A stretch of 64,000 nt of DNA, from positions 66,831-130,830 of the forward strand of contig NW_019775813.1 of NCBI RefSeq assembly GCF_001039355.2. Direction: 5' to 3'. Positions within the stretch are counted from its first letter, which is position 1; each line of letters opens with the position of its first letter. The notes under the pieces are model-generated. The model was not told the origin of the DNA, made no database searches, and saw nothing but the letters and a program-made list of their open reading frames with translations. Shown here in pieces: positions 24,895 to 37,935 of this stretch. The DNA is from Lingula anatina. Taxonomy: Eukaryota > Brachiopoda > Lingulata > Lingulida > Lingulidae. The position numbers were made by a program, and so were the translations under genes.

Positions 24895-25226
24895 TTTGAG
24901 CACTGCAATACACCTTCAATGGTAATACAAATATGGGTTGACCTAGATTACGAAGCTTGACGTCTATCTACAGGGTGTTACATGTAAACGTTTTTGGCTA
25001 GATAGCAATGAATGCATAAAATTGGAGCTCCCGAATGTCAATTTTGATATTCTCGAAAAATGTTCACTATAACCTGATCATATTTTGATTAAATATGATA
25101 GATGCTGTGCCAAAAATGAGAACAACAAAAGAGACATACGAATGTTCTTGCGCACGTTACATAGAACCAAAATTTATAGATCACGTGCCAAGGCCACATC
25201 CAATCCCGGAACTGTCGGGAAACAAT
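24895..25226. promoter_or_regulatory. Bidirectional promoter region between genes 2 and 3
   Basis: 332 bases separate the start codons of two divergent signal-peptide exons. It contains an E-box CACGTG (25182-25187) and CCAAT (25200-25204). The same interval is repeated, same length and almost identical, at 48782-49113 between the second pair. 5' untranslated leaders must also lie here. Promoter function is inferred from position; no transcript evidence. Confidence 0.6.
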
Positions 25227-25269
25227 ATGGCTTGCCTCAGTATCTTTTACTCAATATTATTTTATAGAG
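25227..25269 (+). CDS. Signal-peptide exon of gene 3
   Basis: Encodes MACLSIFYSILFYR and ends in phase 1 before GTAAAG. Splices to 25450 giving G|GA. One residue differs from the gene 5 leader (Ser versus Leu). Confidence 0.7.
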
Positions 25270-26874
25270 GTAAAGTAACACAGTATGTACTGTTGTCTGA
25301 TGTGTGTTTGCTTACATCATAGTATTTTAAAGATATAAGCATAATGTTATTAATAATTTAGTAAAAAAAAAAGCATATAGTGGCTATTAGATAGCCGGCC
25401 AAGTCCAGGGTAAAATATATATCTATCGTTATATTGTTTTTCTTTTTAGGAATAAACGCCGTGCAATTTATTTCACAGTCAACAGTGAGCTCCGTAGTGG
25501 AGCAAGGACACGGGGTGACTCTACCTTTCAATTATACATTAGACCAGGCTGAGAGTGACTCTGTTTTAACTATAAGCCTTTACTTGAACGATACTGAAGA
25601 TACTGGTACAATCTTTTCTTACAATGAATTCAGAGGAGACATATTGGAAAACAAGACTAAGGGATATCTTGTGGGACGATCTGATGTTCAAATACTGTCA
25701 TCTCCACGGACATATGTTGCCCTGTTAATAGAGAAAACTACGTTCAGTGACACAGGAAAATACATATGGAATATACAGATTGGTGGTGCAAGAACATCTG
25801 ATGTCCCTATAGAGCTGATTGTAGGAAGTAAGTATTAGTTGTCATTTTTTTTACTATTTAGATTCGCTTTACTCTTGGGCGAATGGAACGTTTTATGCGC
25901 AAATCTTTGGAAGGTGGTCAGCCCAGACGGACGAATCCACACATCTACCCGGCATCATCATCCCCGGTATAAATGTCACTGCAATAAACCAAAATCTCTT
26001 GAACAGCCATACCTCTCGGGCGTTAATTTCCACAAAAAAATAACATTATAATTTCTCAAATTTAATAAAAAAGACATGTAAGTCATTTAAGTAATTTAAG
26101 CTTGTAAAATGTTGTTTGCACGGTTTTGATAGCTATACCTGTGACCAAGGCTTGCTAACCAATAAAGCATCTGAATTAAGTATTGCACGGTAAATAAATG
26201 GAAATTGCTTAAACATTTTGATATCAAATATTGCAAGCGATACTGAGTCTCGTTGTCGTCATTTTAATAATTGTAAAGTCGTGTTTGTGAGGTAGGGTGT
26301 ATTATTCTTTAAGAAATCGACCTGCCATGGAACCTCGCGGTGTCATGGACAGAGAGTTAATCTGTCATTTTGATAATGCATTAATCTTTTTAAAAAAATG
26401 GATGAAATTAAAATTTTTGAACTAAATTTATTTGTAGTGGATACAGAGGAGACAATTGATATGACGTCATCACTTTGTGTGAACGCAGCTGAGTCGGTCA
26501 GCCATATTGACGTTATTCATTTGTTTATATGTTTGTATAAAGATACGGAACATAACATGGTGGCAGCTAAAAAGGATAGGGAAGGGCACCGCAGACTGTA
26601 AGTACTGACATACTCATTCTCACCCTGAAAGCGTGTGAAAGAAGACACTTGACCTAAACACGAGGTAAGCCCTCCCTCTACCCACGGAAAGAGAAAGTAG
26701 TTCCTTCCAGCTAACAGTAAGGATTAATACATTAATATATCGGAGACACCATATTCCCTGCTAGTGTGGTTTGTTGTGCATATTGGAGACCTGTAAGTCT
26801 GCCGGAACACTTGATTTGTATGTGTTTACAACCTACCAGTCACCAGAGTAACTGTTATTACTCAAGTCCCTATC

Positions 26875-27702
26875 ATGTCGATGTCAGATGAGGAGCAGCA
26901 AACTGGGAGTAGGAGGGAATCCAGTAGATTTATATCGGGAATCAGACCCCTTAGCCCTTTAGATCTCCAGTCTGGAAAGGTTGAAAACTGGAATCTATGG
27001 AAACAACAGTGGGGAAACTACACAATCATATCCAATCTTGGATCCTAGCCACAGCAATATCAGGTCGCCATGCTGTTGAATGCGATAGGCACAGAAGCTC
27101 TCCGAATTTATAATGATTTTGCTTTCGAAGGTGATGCTGAGAAATTTTATCAACATATCATTGGTCAATTGAGTGAGACATATGAGCGATACCAATTTAA
27201 CAGTAGGCAGCAAGGGGAAGAAGAAAGTTTCGATGCCTATATAACAGCTCTGCGTTATCTGAAGAAGAGCTGTAATTTCTGTGAATGCCTAGGGGACACG
27301 CTGCTACGTGACCGCATAGTTATAGGTATCAAGGATGACGAGACACGCAAGAAGCTTCTTGAAATACAGAATCTCTCTCTAGACATGTGTATTAATATCT
27401 GCCGCGCCAATGAGGCAACCGGTGTCCGCATGAAGCTAATTCACACCAGAGGTCCCAGCGAAGAAATCCACGGCGTAAAGCAAATGACAAAAGCAAGAGA
27501 ACTCAAGCCGGGAAAAGGAACAAGCAAAGGAGGCGGGTCAAATGGACACGCTCAAACATGCAAGTTCTGTGGGCGGACGCATGAGCTGAAGAAGGAGTCC
27601 TGCCCAGCATGGGGAAAGACATGCAGCATATGTAAAGGAAGAAACCATTTCGCCATTATATGCAAAAAGAAGAAGACACACTGTGCACACTGTACACACT
27701 GA
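26875..27702 (+). pseudogene. Gag of the gypsy element
   Basis: ATG at 26875 opens a Gag frame that is interrupted by one TAG (27046-27048) and then stays open to 27702. It has the Gag core (NFCECLGDTLLRDRIVIGI) and two zinc-knuckle-like motifs near the end (CKFCGRTHELKKESCPA, CSICKGRNHFAIIC). The next frame overlaps its end by about 20 bases. Confidence 0.75.
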
Positions 27703-30501
27703 AGATTCACAGGAGGAAAGTGATTGTGAGATCATAAATGGCGTAAACACTGTTAACAAAGAGAGACGGAGCCACGGCAAGCTCATATATGCAAACATGC
27801 TCATTAGAAACCAGCCCGTGAAATTCCAGATTGCTTGTGGTGCATCGGTTAATCTAATCACACGACACCATGTGTGCACAACGACGATACACCCAGCCGC
27901 AAGCACATTAGAGATGTGGGACAAAAATCTGAAACAGCCACTGGGTGAATGCAGACTGAAGATGGTCAACCCAGCCAATGGGAAAAAATACTCCCTGAAA
28001 TTTATCAATATAGAAGATCGCAATCTCATGCCTATTCTAGGAGTGTCAGCAAGCCAGCAAATGGGGCTTATCTCTGTGCACTCGAAGAATTTTGAACGAA
28101 TAGCAGTCGTACAGCAGAATGAAAGTGAGACTGACACTAATTGCACCATCATCAAGAAATACGCTGATGTGCTCAATGACGATGTGGGACACATGCCTGG
28201 CACTGCGACACTGCGAGTGGACCCAACGGTAACACCGGAAGTGTCACCATCGAGACGTGTTCCAGTTGCACTCAGACAGAAGATAAAGGTGGAGCTTGAC
28301 ATGCTAACAGAGTAACATGTGATCAAGCCTGTGAATGAGCCAACCGACTGGGTTAGTGCCATGGTCACAGCTACGAAGAAGTCCGGCGAACTACGTATCT
28401 GCATAGACCCTAGACCACTGAACAAAGCCTTAAGAAGAGAACACTTCCCTTTATGCACCCTGGACGATGTGCTGCCCGAGTTGTCAAAGGCCAAGGTAGT
28501 TTCCACGATGGACCTTAAGGCCGGGTATTGGCATGTAGAGCTGGACGAGGAATCGTCATTCCTTACGACATTCGCCAGTACGCTTGGCCGTTACCGATGG
28601 CTGTGACTGCCATTCAGCCTGAATGTGTCATCTGAGATCTTCGCCAGGAAGCTTGATGAATGCATCCACAGTTTAGATGGTGTGATCTGCATCGCAGATG
28701 ACCTAATGGTCTATGGAACAGGAGAAACAGACCAGGAAGCTCTAAGAGACCATGACGAGAAACTCGAAAATCTGCTGAAACGATGTCAAGAATTGGGCAT
28801 ACGTCTAAATGCCAACAAAATGAAACTGCGCCAGAAGTCAGTCACCTTCCTAGGACATCTGATCACCAATGAAGGCTTGAAGCCTGACCCGAAGAAAGTG
28901 GAAGCGGATTTGTCAATTACCTAGCTAGGTTCCTCCCCAGACTATCCGATGCCATGGGACCAATCAGGCAGCTGATGAAAAAACTTGTGAGTGAAGCACC
29001 GATTCTGCACTATTATGACCCAGAAAAAGAGCTGACCATCCAGTGTGATGCAAGCAAAACTGGACTCGGGGCAGCCTTGCTCCAAGAAGGACAGCCGATA
29101 GCCTTTGCCAGTCGATCACTCACCGATACAGAGACAAGGTACGCTCAGATAGAAAAGGAGATGTTGGCGATTGTATGGAGCACTGAGAAGTTCCATCAGT
29201 ATACTTTCGGTCGTCAGTTTAATGTGATGTCAAACCACAAGCCTTTACAAAGCATCATAAAGAAGCCTTTGGCTAACGCACCAAAAAGACTGCAAGGCAT
29301 GCTTATGCGACTGCAGCAATACAATGCATCTGTATCGTACACACCCGGCAAAGAGATAACTCTAGCATACACTCTGTCCCGAGCATACCGACAGACAACA
29401 GAATTTGAGAATGTAAACGCAACAAAGCATGTGGCAATCTCGGAATCAAGGCTTGAAGTCATCCGGAAAGCAACGGAAATCGACCAGACTATGACTGCGC
29501 TTAAACAACAGATACTTCAAGGGTGGCCAAATGAGAAGGCACATCTATAACCACTAGTGCACCCTTACTTTTCATTCAGAGATGAGTTAGCAGTCCATGA
29601 TGGTCTAATCTTTAGAGGAGATCGTGTCATCATCCCCATGAGTGAACGCGCTACGATGAAGGAGAAAATCCACTCGTCACACTAAGGGAGAGATGGGTGC
29701 CTGCGACGAGCCAGGGAATGCATTTTTTGGCCGAACATGACGCAGGAGATTCGTGACTACATATCAGGATGTAGTACTTACAGAGCCTTTGAAGTGGCGA
29801 ACCCAAAATAACCTCTCATGAACCATGATACACCTGACCGACCATGGGCCAAAGATGGTACAGACATCTTCACCAATCAATGGAAAGATTACCTCATAAC
29901 GGTGGACTACAACTTTTGGGAAGTAGACATGCTACCCACGACTGATGCCAAAGCGGTGATACAGAAACTCAAAACCCATTTTGCTAGGTATGGCATCCCG
30001 GACAGCATTGTCTCTGACAATGGACCTCAGTTCTCTTCTGAGGAGTTCCAGAAATTCTGCAAAGCCTGGGACATCACACATATGACCATCAGTCCATACA
30101 ACAGCAGAGCTAATGGCAAAGCGGAATCAGTGGTCAAGACGGCAAAACGGATCATGAGGAAATGTAAGGAAGCTGGAAGCGACCCTTACCTCGCAATCCT
30201 CGATCACAGGAACACTCCTTCTCAAGGAATGTTATCCAGTCCTGTACAGCGCCTGATGAGCCGTAGGACAAAAACCATGTTACCAACTGCTCCCGCCCTC
30301 CTCAAACCAGAGGTCGTTGACATAAGACACACAAAACGGGACATTAAGCACGACCAAGCAAAACAGGCTATGCATGCCAACAAGTCCTCTCACCATCTTC
30401 CTGCTTTAGACGAAGGGGCCACTGTCCGACTACAGCCATTCAAGATGGGACAAAAAACCTGGACCAAAGGGACGGTTCTACAGAAACTCGATGAAAGATA
30501 A
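27683..30501 (+). pseudogene. Pol (protease, RT, RNase H, integrase) of the gypsy element, broken
   Basis: The protease motif reads QIACGASVNLI, so the catalytic Asp (usual D-S/T/C-G) is replaced by Ala. The RT has MDLKAGYWHVELD and IADDLMVYG. RNase H has CDASKTGLGAAL, while a later Asp position reads SNHKPL. Integrase has TVDY, SDNGPQFSS and GKAES for its D-D-E triad. In-frame TAA at 28313 and TGA at 28604, a deletion with frame change near 28905-28930, and stops in the zinc-binding part near 29683 and 29810 disable it. Confidence 0.8.
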
Positions 30502-31544
30502 TACACCATTGAGACGCATTCTGGAATACTGAGGCGAAACAGGCAACACCTCAAAAAGACCAAGGAACCAAACACACGCCAGGAACCAAAGATACAGCCG
30601 GGGGACAGCGTCATCAAACCCACAGTGATCCCCACCTCACCTGCAGCAGCTTCCAGAGTGGAATTGCCTGCAAAGCCAGATGACCATGGAAAACTCGATG
30701 TGCCAGCAACAACTGCGCAAGAGAAGGCAAGAAGCACACCAGTGACGACAACCCGGTCTGGCAGACAAGTGAAGGTACCACTACGGTACCAGTGAGTTTC
30801 CATCTTGTAAACGGACATGACACCTTAGGGCAAAATAATCCCTGTGTCAATCATCTGTGGGTGTCAGGCAGTCAACCTGACCCCACAAACTGTGTTTATT
30901 TTAAGGTTTCATTTTCAAAACAAATAGACAGACCGAGAGTTACATAAGAACACTTACGATAATTATCGGATAATATCTAAATTTTAATTCTACTGATATT
31001 TGACTGTTTGGCAGACTCTTACTTTAAAACGTTCTACTCTATTTTATACTGTTGTAATTGTTTTAACTTGTTAAAAGGGAGGATGTTGTGTGTTTTGATA
31101 TGACTTCATCGCTTTGTGTGAACGCAGCTGAGTCGATCAGCCATATTGAATCTAAATAAAGCTAAGCAGCACTTCCAAAGCACGTTATTCCTTTGTTTAT
31201 GTTTGTATAAAGATACGGAACATAACAGAAACAACACCGTTAAACAGGACTGCCGTTCATGCTACAAATGTCGATTTTTTATTGTAGCAAACTACGTTTA
31301 ATGACAGGGAGTTCTATTCAAAAATTTGACGCAAAAACATGATATCCCAGATAAGTCCATACCATTGGGCAACTATTTAACCCCGCGGAGAAGATAGAAA
31401 ACACTTTTTGGCAACTTCGAGTGAAATGAATAAACATACAACATGCCTCATATATGATATATTAAAACGTGGAAAATATTGAAAATATCATACATGTACA
31501 TAATCCTGTAATTAAAATTACATTGATGAGTGCTACTATTTCAG

Positions 31545-31790
31545 ATGAACCGGGATCAGTTTCACTGGTGTCCCGCGTTGAAGGAGGGATGGTGTACACG
31601 TTAAATTGTACAGTGACGGGAGGAATTCCATCACCAAGTGTCACAATATTGAATGGCACCGAGGTTATCCACATCAGCTCAGCATCAACGACGACAATAA
31701 AGGTCACTGTGGAGTTTCCATCAGTATTTTACTGTGTCGGTACCAATATCATGGGATCTTCAAATAAAAGCCTTGCATTGCCTGATCCAA
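31545..31790 (+). CDS. Second Ig exon of gene 3
   Basis: 246 bases, phase 1-1, with acceptor TTTCAG and donor GTAAGT. It encodes VYTLNCTVTGGIPSPSVTI and VEFPSVFYCVGTNIMGSS, keeping the Cys pair. Matches 56276-56521 (gene 5) and the minus exon 23689-23934 (gene 2). Confidence 0.7.
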
Positions 31791-33836
31791 GTAAGTTTTT
31801 AAAATAACAATGCTTAACTGAAACGGAATTTATTCACAAAATAGCTAACTGAATATTTTATGGTGACCTATTTTAAAGCGTATAACCGGATGAAATGTTT
31901 TAAACTTTTAGGGTGATTTTATAAAAAAAAAAGCTTATCAATTAATTGTTCTTATTGTCTAAAAACTATGAAAATTGCTTTCTATACCAGAAGCTGCAAA
32001 AAAAATGAACGACTCAAACGTATTAAAGAAATAAGCCAAGACAAAATTGAGAAATGTACACCAATCTGACACATTCTAAATTGAAGAGACCATGCAATTT
32101 CTCGAGGTAAAAGATGACATAAGCAAGAGTAGGATACTTGAGTCACTTTTCTTCAGATCAAGAAATTCGATGTGTCCTGTCCAACATCTCCTTCTAAACC
32201 ATTGATTAGCCTTTTCTTTATAAGTTTTTTGCGTGTGTGTGTCAGTAATACTTTACAACGGCAACAGATAAGAAGGCTTTATGCCACCACCACAAGCTTG
32301 ATATATGCCATCACAAATACCCACTGGTACAGGCCGCCTCATGCAGGCCAGCTATATGTGCAAATTATGCAGTACCACCCGCTTTCTGTAAAGTAGGCGC
32401 AGTTTTGGTGATCTGGCCAATCCCATCTCATCTCAGTGAACTGAGGACCGACCTCTAACACGCAGGTCGGAATATTTTATAAGAATATTCATATTAAGTA
32501 CAGTGAATTGAAGAAATTTCGATTGCAGATGCTTGATGTTCCTACAACTACAGCAGCTGACCTACAGAAGTCCTACATCATTGTCATCTTCATCAGCAGT
32601 CATGCATATTATTACTCAGTCTCTTTTCGATTAAAATATCACTCTTGATCTTCACCAATATTATGCCATACTTATGCAATACGTTCAGTTTATTTGCCGT
32701 AAATGGGACTTTCAGAGATGTTAATTGTGTTTTTTTGCAAACAATACTATGTAAAATTTGTTTCAAATTTAAATTAATACTTAATCGGAATGCTCTTCAT
32801 TGTTCTTCAGTACTTTTCAGTTCCTTACCGATTTTCAAATGTAGTTATTAAATTAGAGTCTTGAGAGAATAGAGCCTGGAGGAGGTTTATCACCCAGGAG
32901 ACTGACTACATTATGCTTAATTTCTGTTTGGACAAGAATTATTCTGCTGAATTCATCAGTGCTTTTATAAATGCCATTTGGCCAAAATTTAAATATATTG
33001 GGAAAGCTTGGGGGATATTTTAATGATTTATATAATAATGTTAACAGTTTTGTAGTACGCCACATTTGTCTGTGTTTGTGCCTACCTGATACAGAATTAA
33101 AGAAAGGCGCGTTGTCTGTACAGATCATTACGGTAGTGCATGCAATTAAATTTTCTAGCTATTAAATTTTTCAGCCAGGAAAATATTGCCCTAATCGCTG
33201 TAACACACATCCTCATGAACATTTTATCCGATCTTGATGAAATCAATCCACTAAACCAGCATCCACTAACGCTATATTTTCCCCTTTACAGTCGCAACTG
33301 TTGCCTTCAACCTCCCCAGTTACAACTACCCGGGACAATACAGGTAATTTTGGCTTACTATTTCTTTTCTAAATTCAATTAACCACTGCTTTTCAAGAGA
33401 TGGAAAGTATTCTTCATAAATTTGTCAGCATCCCTTTATTCACTGCTTGCTTGACAAAAAAAGGAAAATTGAATGGCAGTATTGTCTGTATTTAAGATGT
33501 ATATTCATGAAATATAGATTTGAAATATTGGTTCCGAATTCCAGCTTCTACCACCACTAAACCCCCAGATAAAAATCAAACAGAAGATAATACAGGTACA
33601 CCTCTTAAACTGTGTCAGCAGTTTCTGCTGAAAGTAGGGATACTTTCTTTTTTTCTTTCTTTCTTTTTTTTTTTTTTTTTTTGCATTTTTGTGACCAAAT
33701 GCCTTTGATTTTTAATTATAAGATGTTGACGCTCATTATGCAAAGCACCATGAATATCCATAAGTTCGTTTAATCAGTAATCATTTCAGAGAAAAATGTC
33801 GACTGTGAATTACACCCTAAATTTTCCTATTCATAG

Positions 33837-33854
33837 GACAAACGCCAACGACCG
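33837..33854 (+). CDS. 18-base microexon of the receptor stalk (gene 3)
   Basis: GACAAACGCCAACGACCG between CATAG and GTAAGA, encoding QTPTT in phase 1. The same 18 bases occur at 20530-20547 (minus, gene 2) and 58458-58475 (gene 5). Confidence 0.65.
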
Positions 33855-34877
33855 GTAAGAGAAAATATCATGATCTACGGGGTTTATAATCATTTTGATT
33901 GCAAAATTGTGATTGCAATAATACTTGAATATAATTAATGGAATATTGGATTTAAAAAAATCACAACACTTTGCTGCATGAAGAAATCAACATGGGGCTT
34001 TATTTGTTTCGGTGTGTGTCTGCTTTTGTCTAATCCAGCATTACCTCCTTTACCAAAATGCATTATTCTCTCACTGTTTTCTCCGCGCAGATTACGTGTC
34101 CGCCTATGTGGTCAAGCAAGGTTGCTTTATGCGCTTATGTATTGGCTCTTTTATGAACTTCTCTTTCCTCCCGCCGAACCAAGTATTTAAACCGAATTTT
34201 ATTTTAAAAGTTTCTTTTTGGGATCACTAAGATATTTAAAATATTATGTTTTAGCTAAGGCCCCGGGTAGCCCAAGTAATCCTCCTAACACGGCCCTCAT
34301 TGTTGGAGTAATATATGGTTGTGTCGGCGGCTTCTGCATCATCGTCATCTTGTGAGTGTGTTTAAGAAAAAGAAGCATAGGACAAAGCCTGGTAAGTCTA
34401 ATTTAATTCAATGTTTTTGAATTTCAATACATTATCTTTATTTATACAATGTGTCCAACTTATGACAATGATATACATAACATTGGAGGAAATTAAAATA
34501 GAACCAAGTGGCAAAACTTTACTGGCAAACGATAATAGTCATAATTCTCTTATCTACCATGGGAAAAAACTTACTTTAGAGCAGAAAGATGTACAAAGCA
34601 ACGCCAACACGTGTGAGCAACAGGAAAACACCACCACACCTTCGACACAGGTAGGTATTTCATACACAATAGCAAAAAGGGGGTGATAGAGATTAGCATC
34701 TTGCCCTAGGTGCTACTTGTAGGTGGGGGCATTGGCACGTTAATATGAACTTTTACAAATGAAGTGCTTCACAAATTCGATATGACTCAATAGATACAGT
34801 GTATACCACTGATTATATAACATACCCCTGCAGGCATAGTGACGTTGGATCAACGTTGAAAACAGGTTAATACGTTG

Positions 34878-35438
34878 TAGAAAAGTTTCATTAGCTATGT
34901 TATTGTAATAGACTTGTGAAGATTCTTTTGTCTATAGATACTTATATTTGTCTGATCTTACCATCCAATATTTAATCTGCTTTCCGTCAGACTTCATCAG
35001 GGAATGAGGTTGTGACAGGTATGACAACCTGTCACCCCCTCTGGTGTGCTATTTGGTCAGATCCCCCCCCCCCCTTGCCTGCCACTCCCTTAGGAGTGGT
35101 AGGTAGAGGTTGGGTAGCTCAGTCCCATCATTCCGATTTAACTTGGCCCCATGTAAGCGATCCATGTTAATTGCTTCAAGAAACTTTCCGGTGTAGATCT
35201 CGTGGCTCTCGATCTTTCCAAGGTTTTTATGTCTTCTATGGTTGTTGATGTTATACAATGCCCTGTCTGTTCCTGGTTTTGGCTGAGGGCAGATTGTTTG
35301 AGCTACCCAACCTCTACCTACCACTATACCTGTCACAACATCATTCCCTGATGAAGTCTAACTGCAAGTAGATGAAATATTGGATGGTAAGATCAGACAA
35401 ATATAAATAGCTATAGACAAAAGAATCTTCACAAGTCG
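34878..35438 (-). mobile_element. Truncated Penelope-like retroelement with 14-base target duplication
   Basis: The insertion is flanked by identical AGGTTAATACGTTG copies at 34864-34877 and 35439-35452. A minus-strand ORF (35049-35336) ends with KFLEAINMDRLHG, LNRNDGTELP and LYLPLL, resembling the C-terminal end of the GIY-YIG endonuclease of Penelope-like elements. The two flanks (about 34900-35016 and 35335-35425) are inverted copies of each other, each with a hammerhead-like core. Only the 3' end of the element is present. Confidence 0.65.
35335..35400 (+). ncRNA. Hammerhead-ribozyme-like core in Penelope-like repeat
   Basis: CTGATGA (35348-35354), stem GTCTA/TAGAT around an 8-base loop, then GAAA (35374-35377): the conserved hammerhead arrangement, as described for Penelope-like repeats. 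Stem III and the cleavage triplet could not be verified by eye. The inverted copy on the minus strand (core at 34994-35000) has TAAA in place of GAAA and is probably dead. Confidence 0.5.
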
Positions 35439-35563
35439 AGGTTAATACGTTGAATTGCCGTTGATCTACCTAAATTCAATGTAAAATCAACGTTGATCCA
35501 GCCACGTCAAAGCACCGTCATAATGTGACGTTGACTCAACGTTGTATTTTGGTCATTGACTCA

Positions 35564-37606
35564 ACGTTTGTTAAGCCTCTCTTCTGGTCCTCAAATCAAA
35601 TTCGGTCCCTTGGTTCTAAACTGTTTACAAGAAGCTCTGTTCTGGTCCTACACCTGTAAATGTCCTAGTGACGTGTACAAACGTGTTCCCCAAACGTGTC
35701 CTTGGCTGACTCTGTTATGTTCTCCAATTTTTCAGGTTTAAAACTTTTAGAGGTTACCAAAAAACGTATGTAAACTGAATGTTAGAAAGAAATACATTAC
35801 AATTATTTTAGTTCGTATTGAATTTGCTATAATATATTCTCACATTTTTTAAAGAACACAAATGTTTTGCTGCGTGACTACCTTTAGGATGCTTTTAATA
35901 CTATTACAATATTTATATGGCGTGCTCTGCATCATGTGTTCAAGACATAATTCGTGGGTGATTGTGTGTGTGTGTGGTGGGGGGGGGGGGCTCACTCGCT
36001 GTCATGATGGTGCGTCTCAAACCTGTTAACTTCATGACCCTTTAAAACGCCGCTACAGATGTAGACACTCTGACCCAAAAATATTATGTTCAATGTTAAA
36101 AAACAAAAAGTGAAAATGTGAGCCACACATATTTAGTTTCATATCGGCATAAATATATGTCATGTTCATTATTTTAAGTTTTTACTGTTGCTTTTAGGTC
36201 ATGGAGCCAATCCAAGGCAAAGCAAAAATATTCAACGTTAATTGTACATCTGATTTAATTGTTCGAAGGCTTTTACCGAACCGTATATTCTGTTTTGTGC
36301 CTTTTATCACTTTTGCAACTATTATGTTATGACATAACGATCTGAAATAAAAAAAAAAAGATTTCAAGTTGAGCCTTTCTTTTGATATACTTTATCATGT
36401 ATCATGTAGTTTGGTCCGTTAAGAAGATATATAACACCCCCCTGCCCACATTTATTTCAACCTGTAAGATTGGTAAGTCGGTTGTCTGGCGCGGGCAATA
36501 AAATCTTACTATCTCCACATCTGGTTTCTATCAAGCTCGTTCAAGAGCTTAGGACAAACATATAGCTCCTCGGGCCAGGAAATCAGATGGGGAGTAGAGT
36601 GGAACATGTCTTCTCAATATGGAAATCTATATATTTTTTTGAAATTTCCTTTTTAACATTTACAGACACTATAAAATACCTTTTCTCGAATTAATATCAT
36701 GTTCACACATTTCTGTAAACGTCCCGAACTAGAGGAGCGTCTCATAAACTAAACACATCTTGGCAATAACCGGTAGCCAGTTAGCCGGCAGAGTGACTTA
36801 GTTATTATGATAAGCATTTATATTTTTATTAATGTCAAACAATCTTTACTGTTTGCAGTTATACTTGTTTAGAACCTGTACTCTGCGCCATATAATAGCA
36901 ATGGTGCAAAGTAGTGATACTTGTAAAATCCTACAATAATCATTTTCAAGTATCAAATTTTATTAGATGTTTGAATACAAAATTGTTATAAAGATATGAA
37001 AGAAGCAGAGTGAGCATATATGCTCGGAGTTTTGTCAGAGAAGAATATTCTCGAGTTCAACTCACTGCCCTGTGAAGCCATATTTTTGTGGCCTGAGATG
37101 CCGTATCCATTACGTTGTGACCTGACCTGCCAAAAGCAAGTCTGCGTGCTCTTTTCATCTGTCGGATCTCTCACATTAATCAAGAAACAGAATATCAATT
37201 ACAAGTGCTCGGGTGGGGTGGAAGCATGAAGGGATAAATAACTATAACCAGTATCCTTTGGACACAAGGTTACTCTGCAATTTATCTCTTTCAATTTATG
37301 CTGTGAAATAACACCCAGCTAGCCTGTTGATCTTGCGAATCAACCAAATGAACGTTAATTGGGTTGCTAAACTGCAAGTATTAATCCCCTCCCCTCCCCC
37401 AAACGTCATACTGGCAGGTTTGCAAATGAAGACTATACCGCAGAAAAAAAGTTTGGAGCCCAAAAGAGGCACAGCTTAGGAAACGTTTGGGGAACACGTT
37501 TGTACACGTGTAGGGCCAGAGCAGAGCCTCTTGTAAACAGTTTAGAACCAAGGGACCGAATTTGATTTGAGGACCAGAAGAGAGGCTTAACAAACGTTGT
37601 TGTTTG
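35564..37606. mobile_element. Element with about 130-base inverted termini
   Basis: CAACGTTTGTTAAGCCTCTC at the left returns inverted at the right (near 37580-37606), and similarity continues inward for about 130 bases (GGTCCCTTGGTTCTAAACTG and its complement). The 1.8-kb interior has no recognisable protein. Lies between the juxtamembrane exons of gene 3. Confidence 0.6.
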
Positions 37607-37649
37607 GTCGTCGTGATGCAAGATATTGATTGTAATTTAAAATATTTAT

Positions 37650-37935
37650 TATTGAAATCGTGATAATTTGTTTATCAATACTGTAACTATCTTTATCAAA
37701 ATAATAAAAAAAAGTGTTTTAAAGTAAAAGTGACAGTTGTTTTGTGTCTTTATTGAACTATTGAATTTTCTTAACTTCTTATTCAGAAATACATTCCAAT
37801 AAACTTCCTTGCAAGGTCAGCTAACACTAGGATGAATAAGTCCCTGTGAATGTGATAGAGTGAAGTTAACAAAATTGACAGTTCTCGGTACCCTGTTATA
37901 GATAGACAGGTTGAGGTGACTGTGACTTTGTTATA
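37650..37935. repeat. Left arm of an inverted repeat around the gene 3 kinase exons
   Basis: This stretch (AAACTTCCTTGCAAGGTCAG, ACAGTTCTCGGTACCCTGTT) recurs inverted at 40958-41215, 3 kb away, on the other side of the remaining kinase exons of gene 3. Confidence 0.7.

Larger units (their letters stand above)
26456..31227 (+). mobile_element. Degenerate Ty3/gypsy LTR retrotransposon
   Basis: The right LTR is 31084-31227 (TGTTGTG...CATAACA, 144 bases), preceded by the purine tract AAAAGGGAGGA. The left LTR (about 26456-26557) is shortened at its start and internally, and ends CATAACA directly before TGGTGGCAGC, a primer-binding-site-like TGG. Between them lie Gag with CCHC knuckles, protease, RT, RNase H and integrase in that order, which defines Ty3/gypsy. 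Stops and deletions in every domain make it inactive. It is missing from the matching intron of gene 5 near 51565, which shows the empty site. Confidence 0.85.
34840..35565. repeat. AACGTTG-rich repeat interrupted by a Penelope-like insertion
   Basis: 34840-34877 and 35439-35565 carry repeated CAACGTTGA-type words (GACGTTGGATCAACGTTGAA, ATCAACGTTGATCC). Related sequence is at 38225-38345 and 39553-39712. The two parts join into one repeat when the Penelope-like insertion is removed. Confidence 0.6.

Noticed and set aside
27538-28506. 322-codon open frame on the minus strand
   Set aside because: It is antisense to the Gag/protease/RT region of the gypsy element, which has clear homologous motifs on the plus strand; no family signature on the minus strand.
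30390-30850. Minus-strand ORFs over the integrase end
   Set aside because: Antisense to the end of pol and its 3' tail; composition only.
36986-37229. Overlapping sense/antisense ORFs of about 70 codons
   Set aside because: Inside the 35564-37606 inverted-repeat element; no family features.
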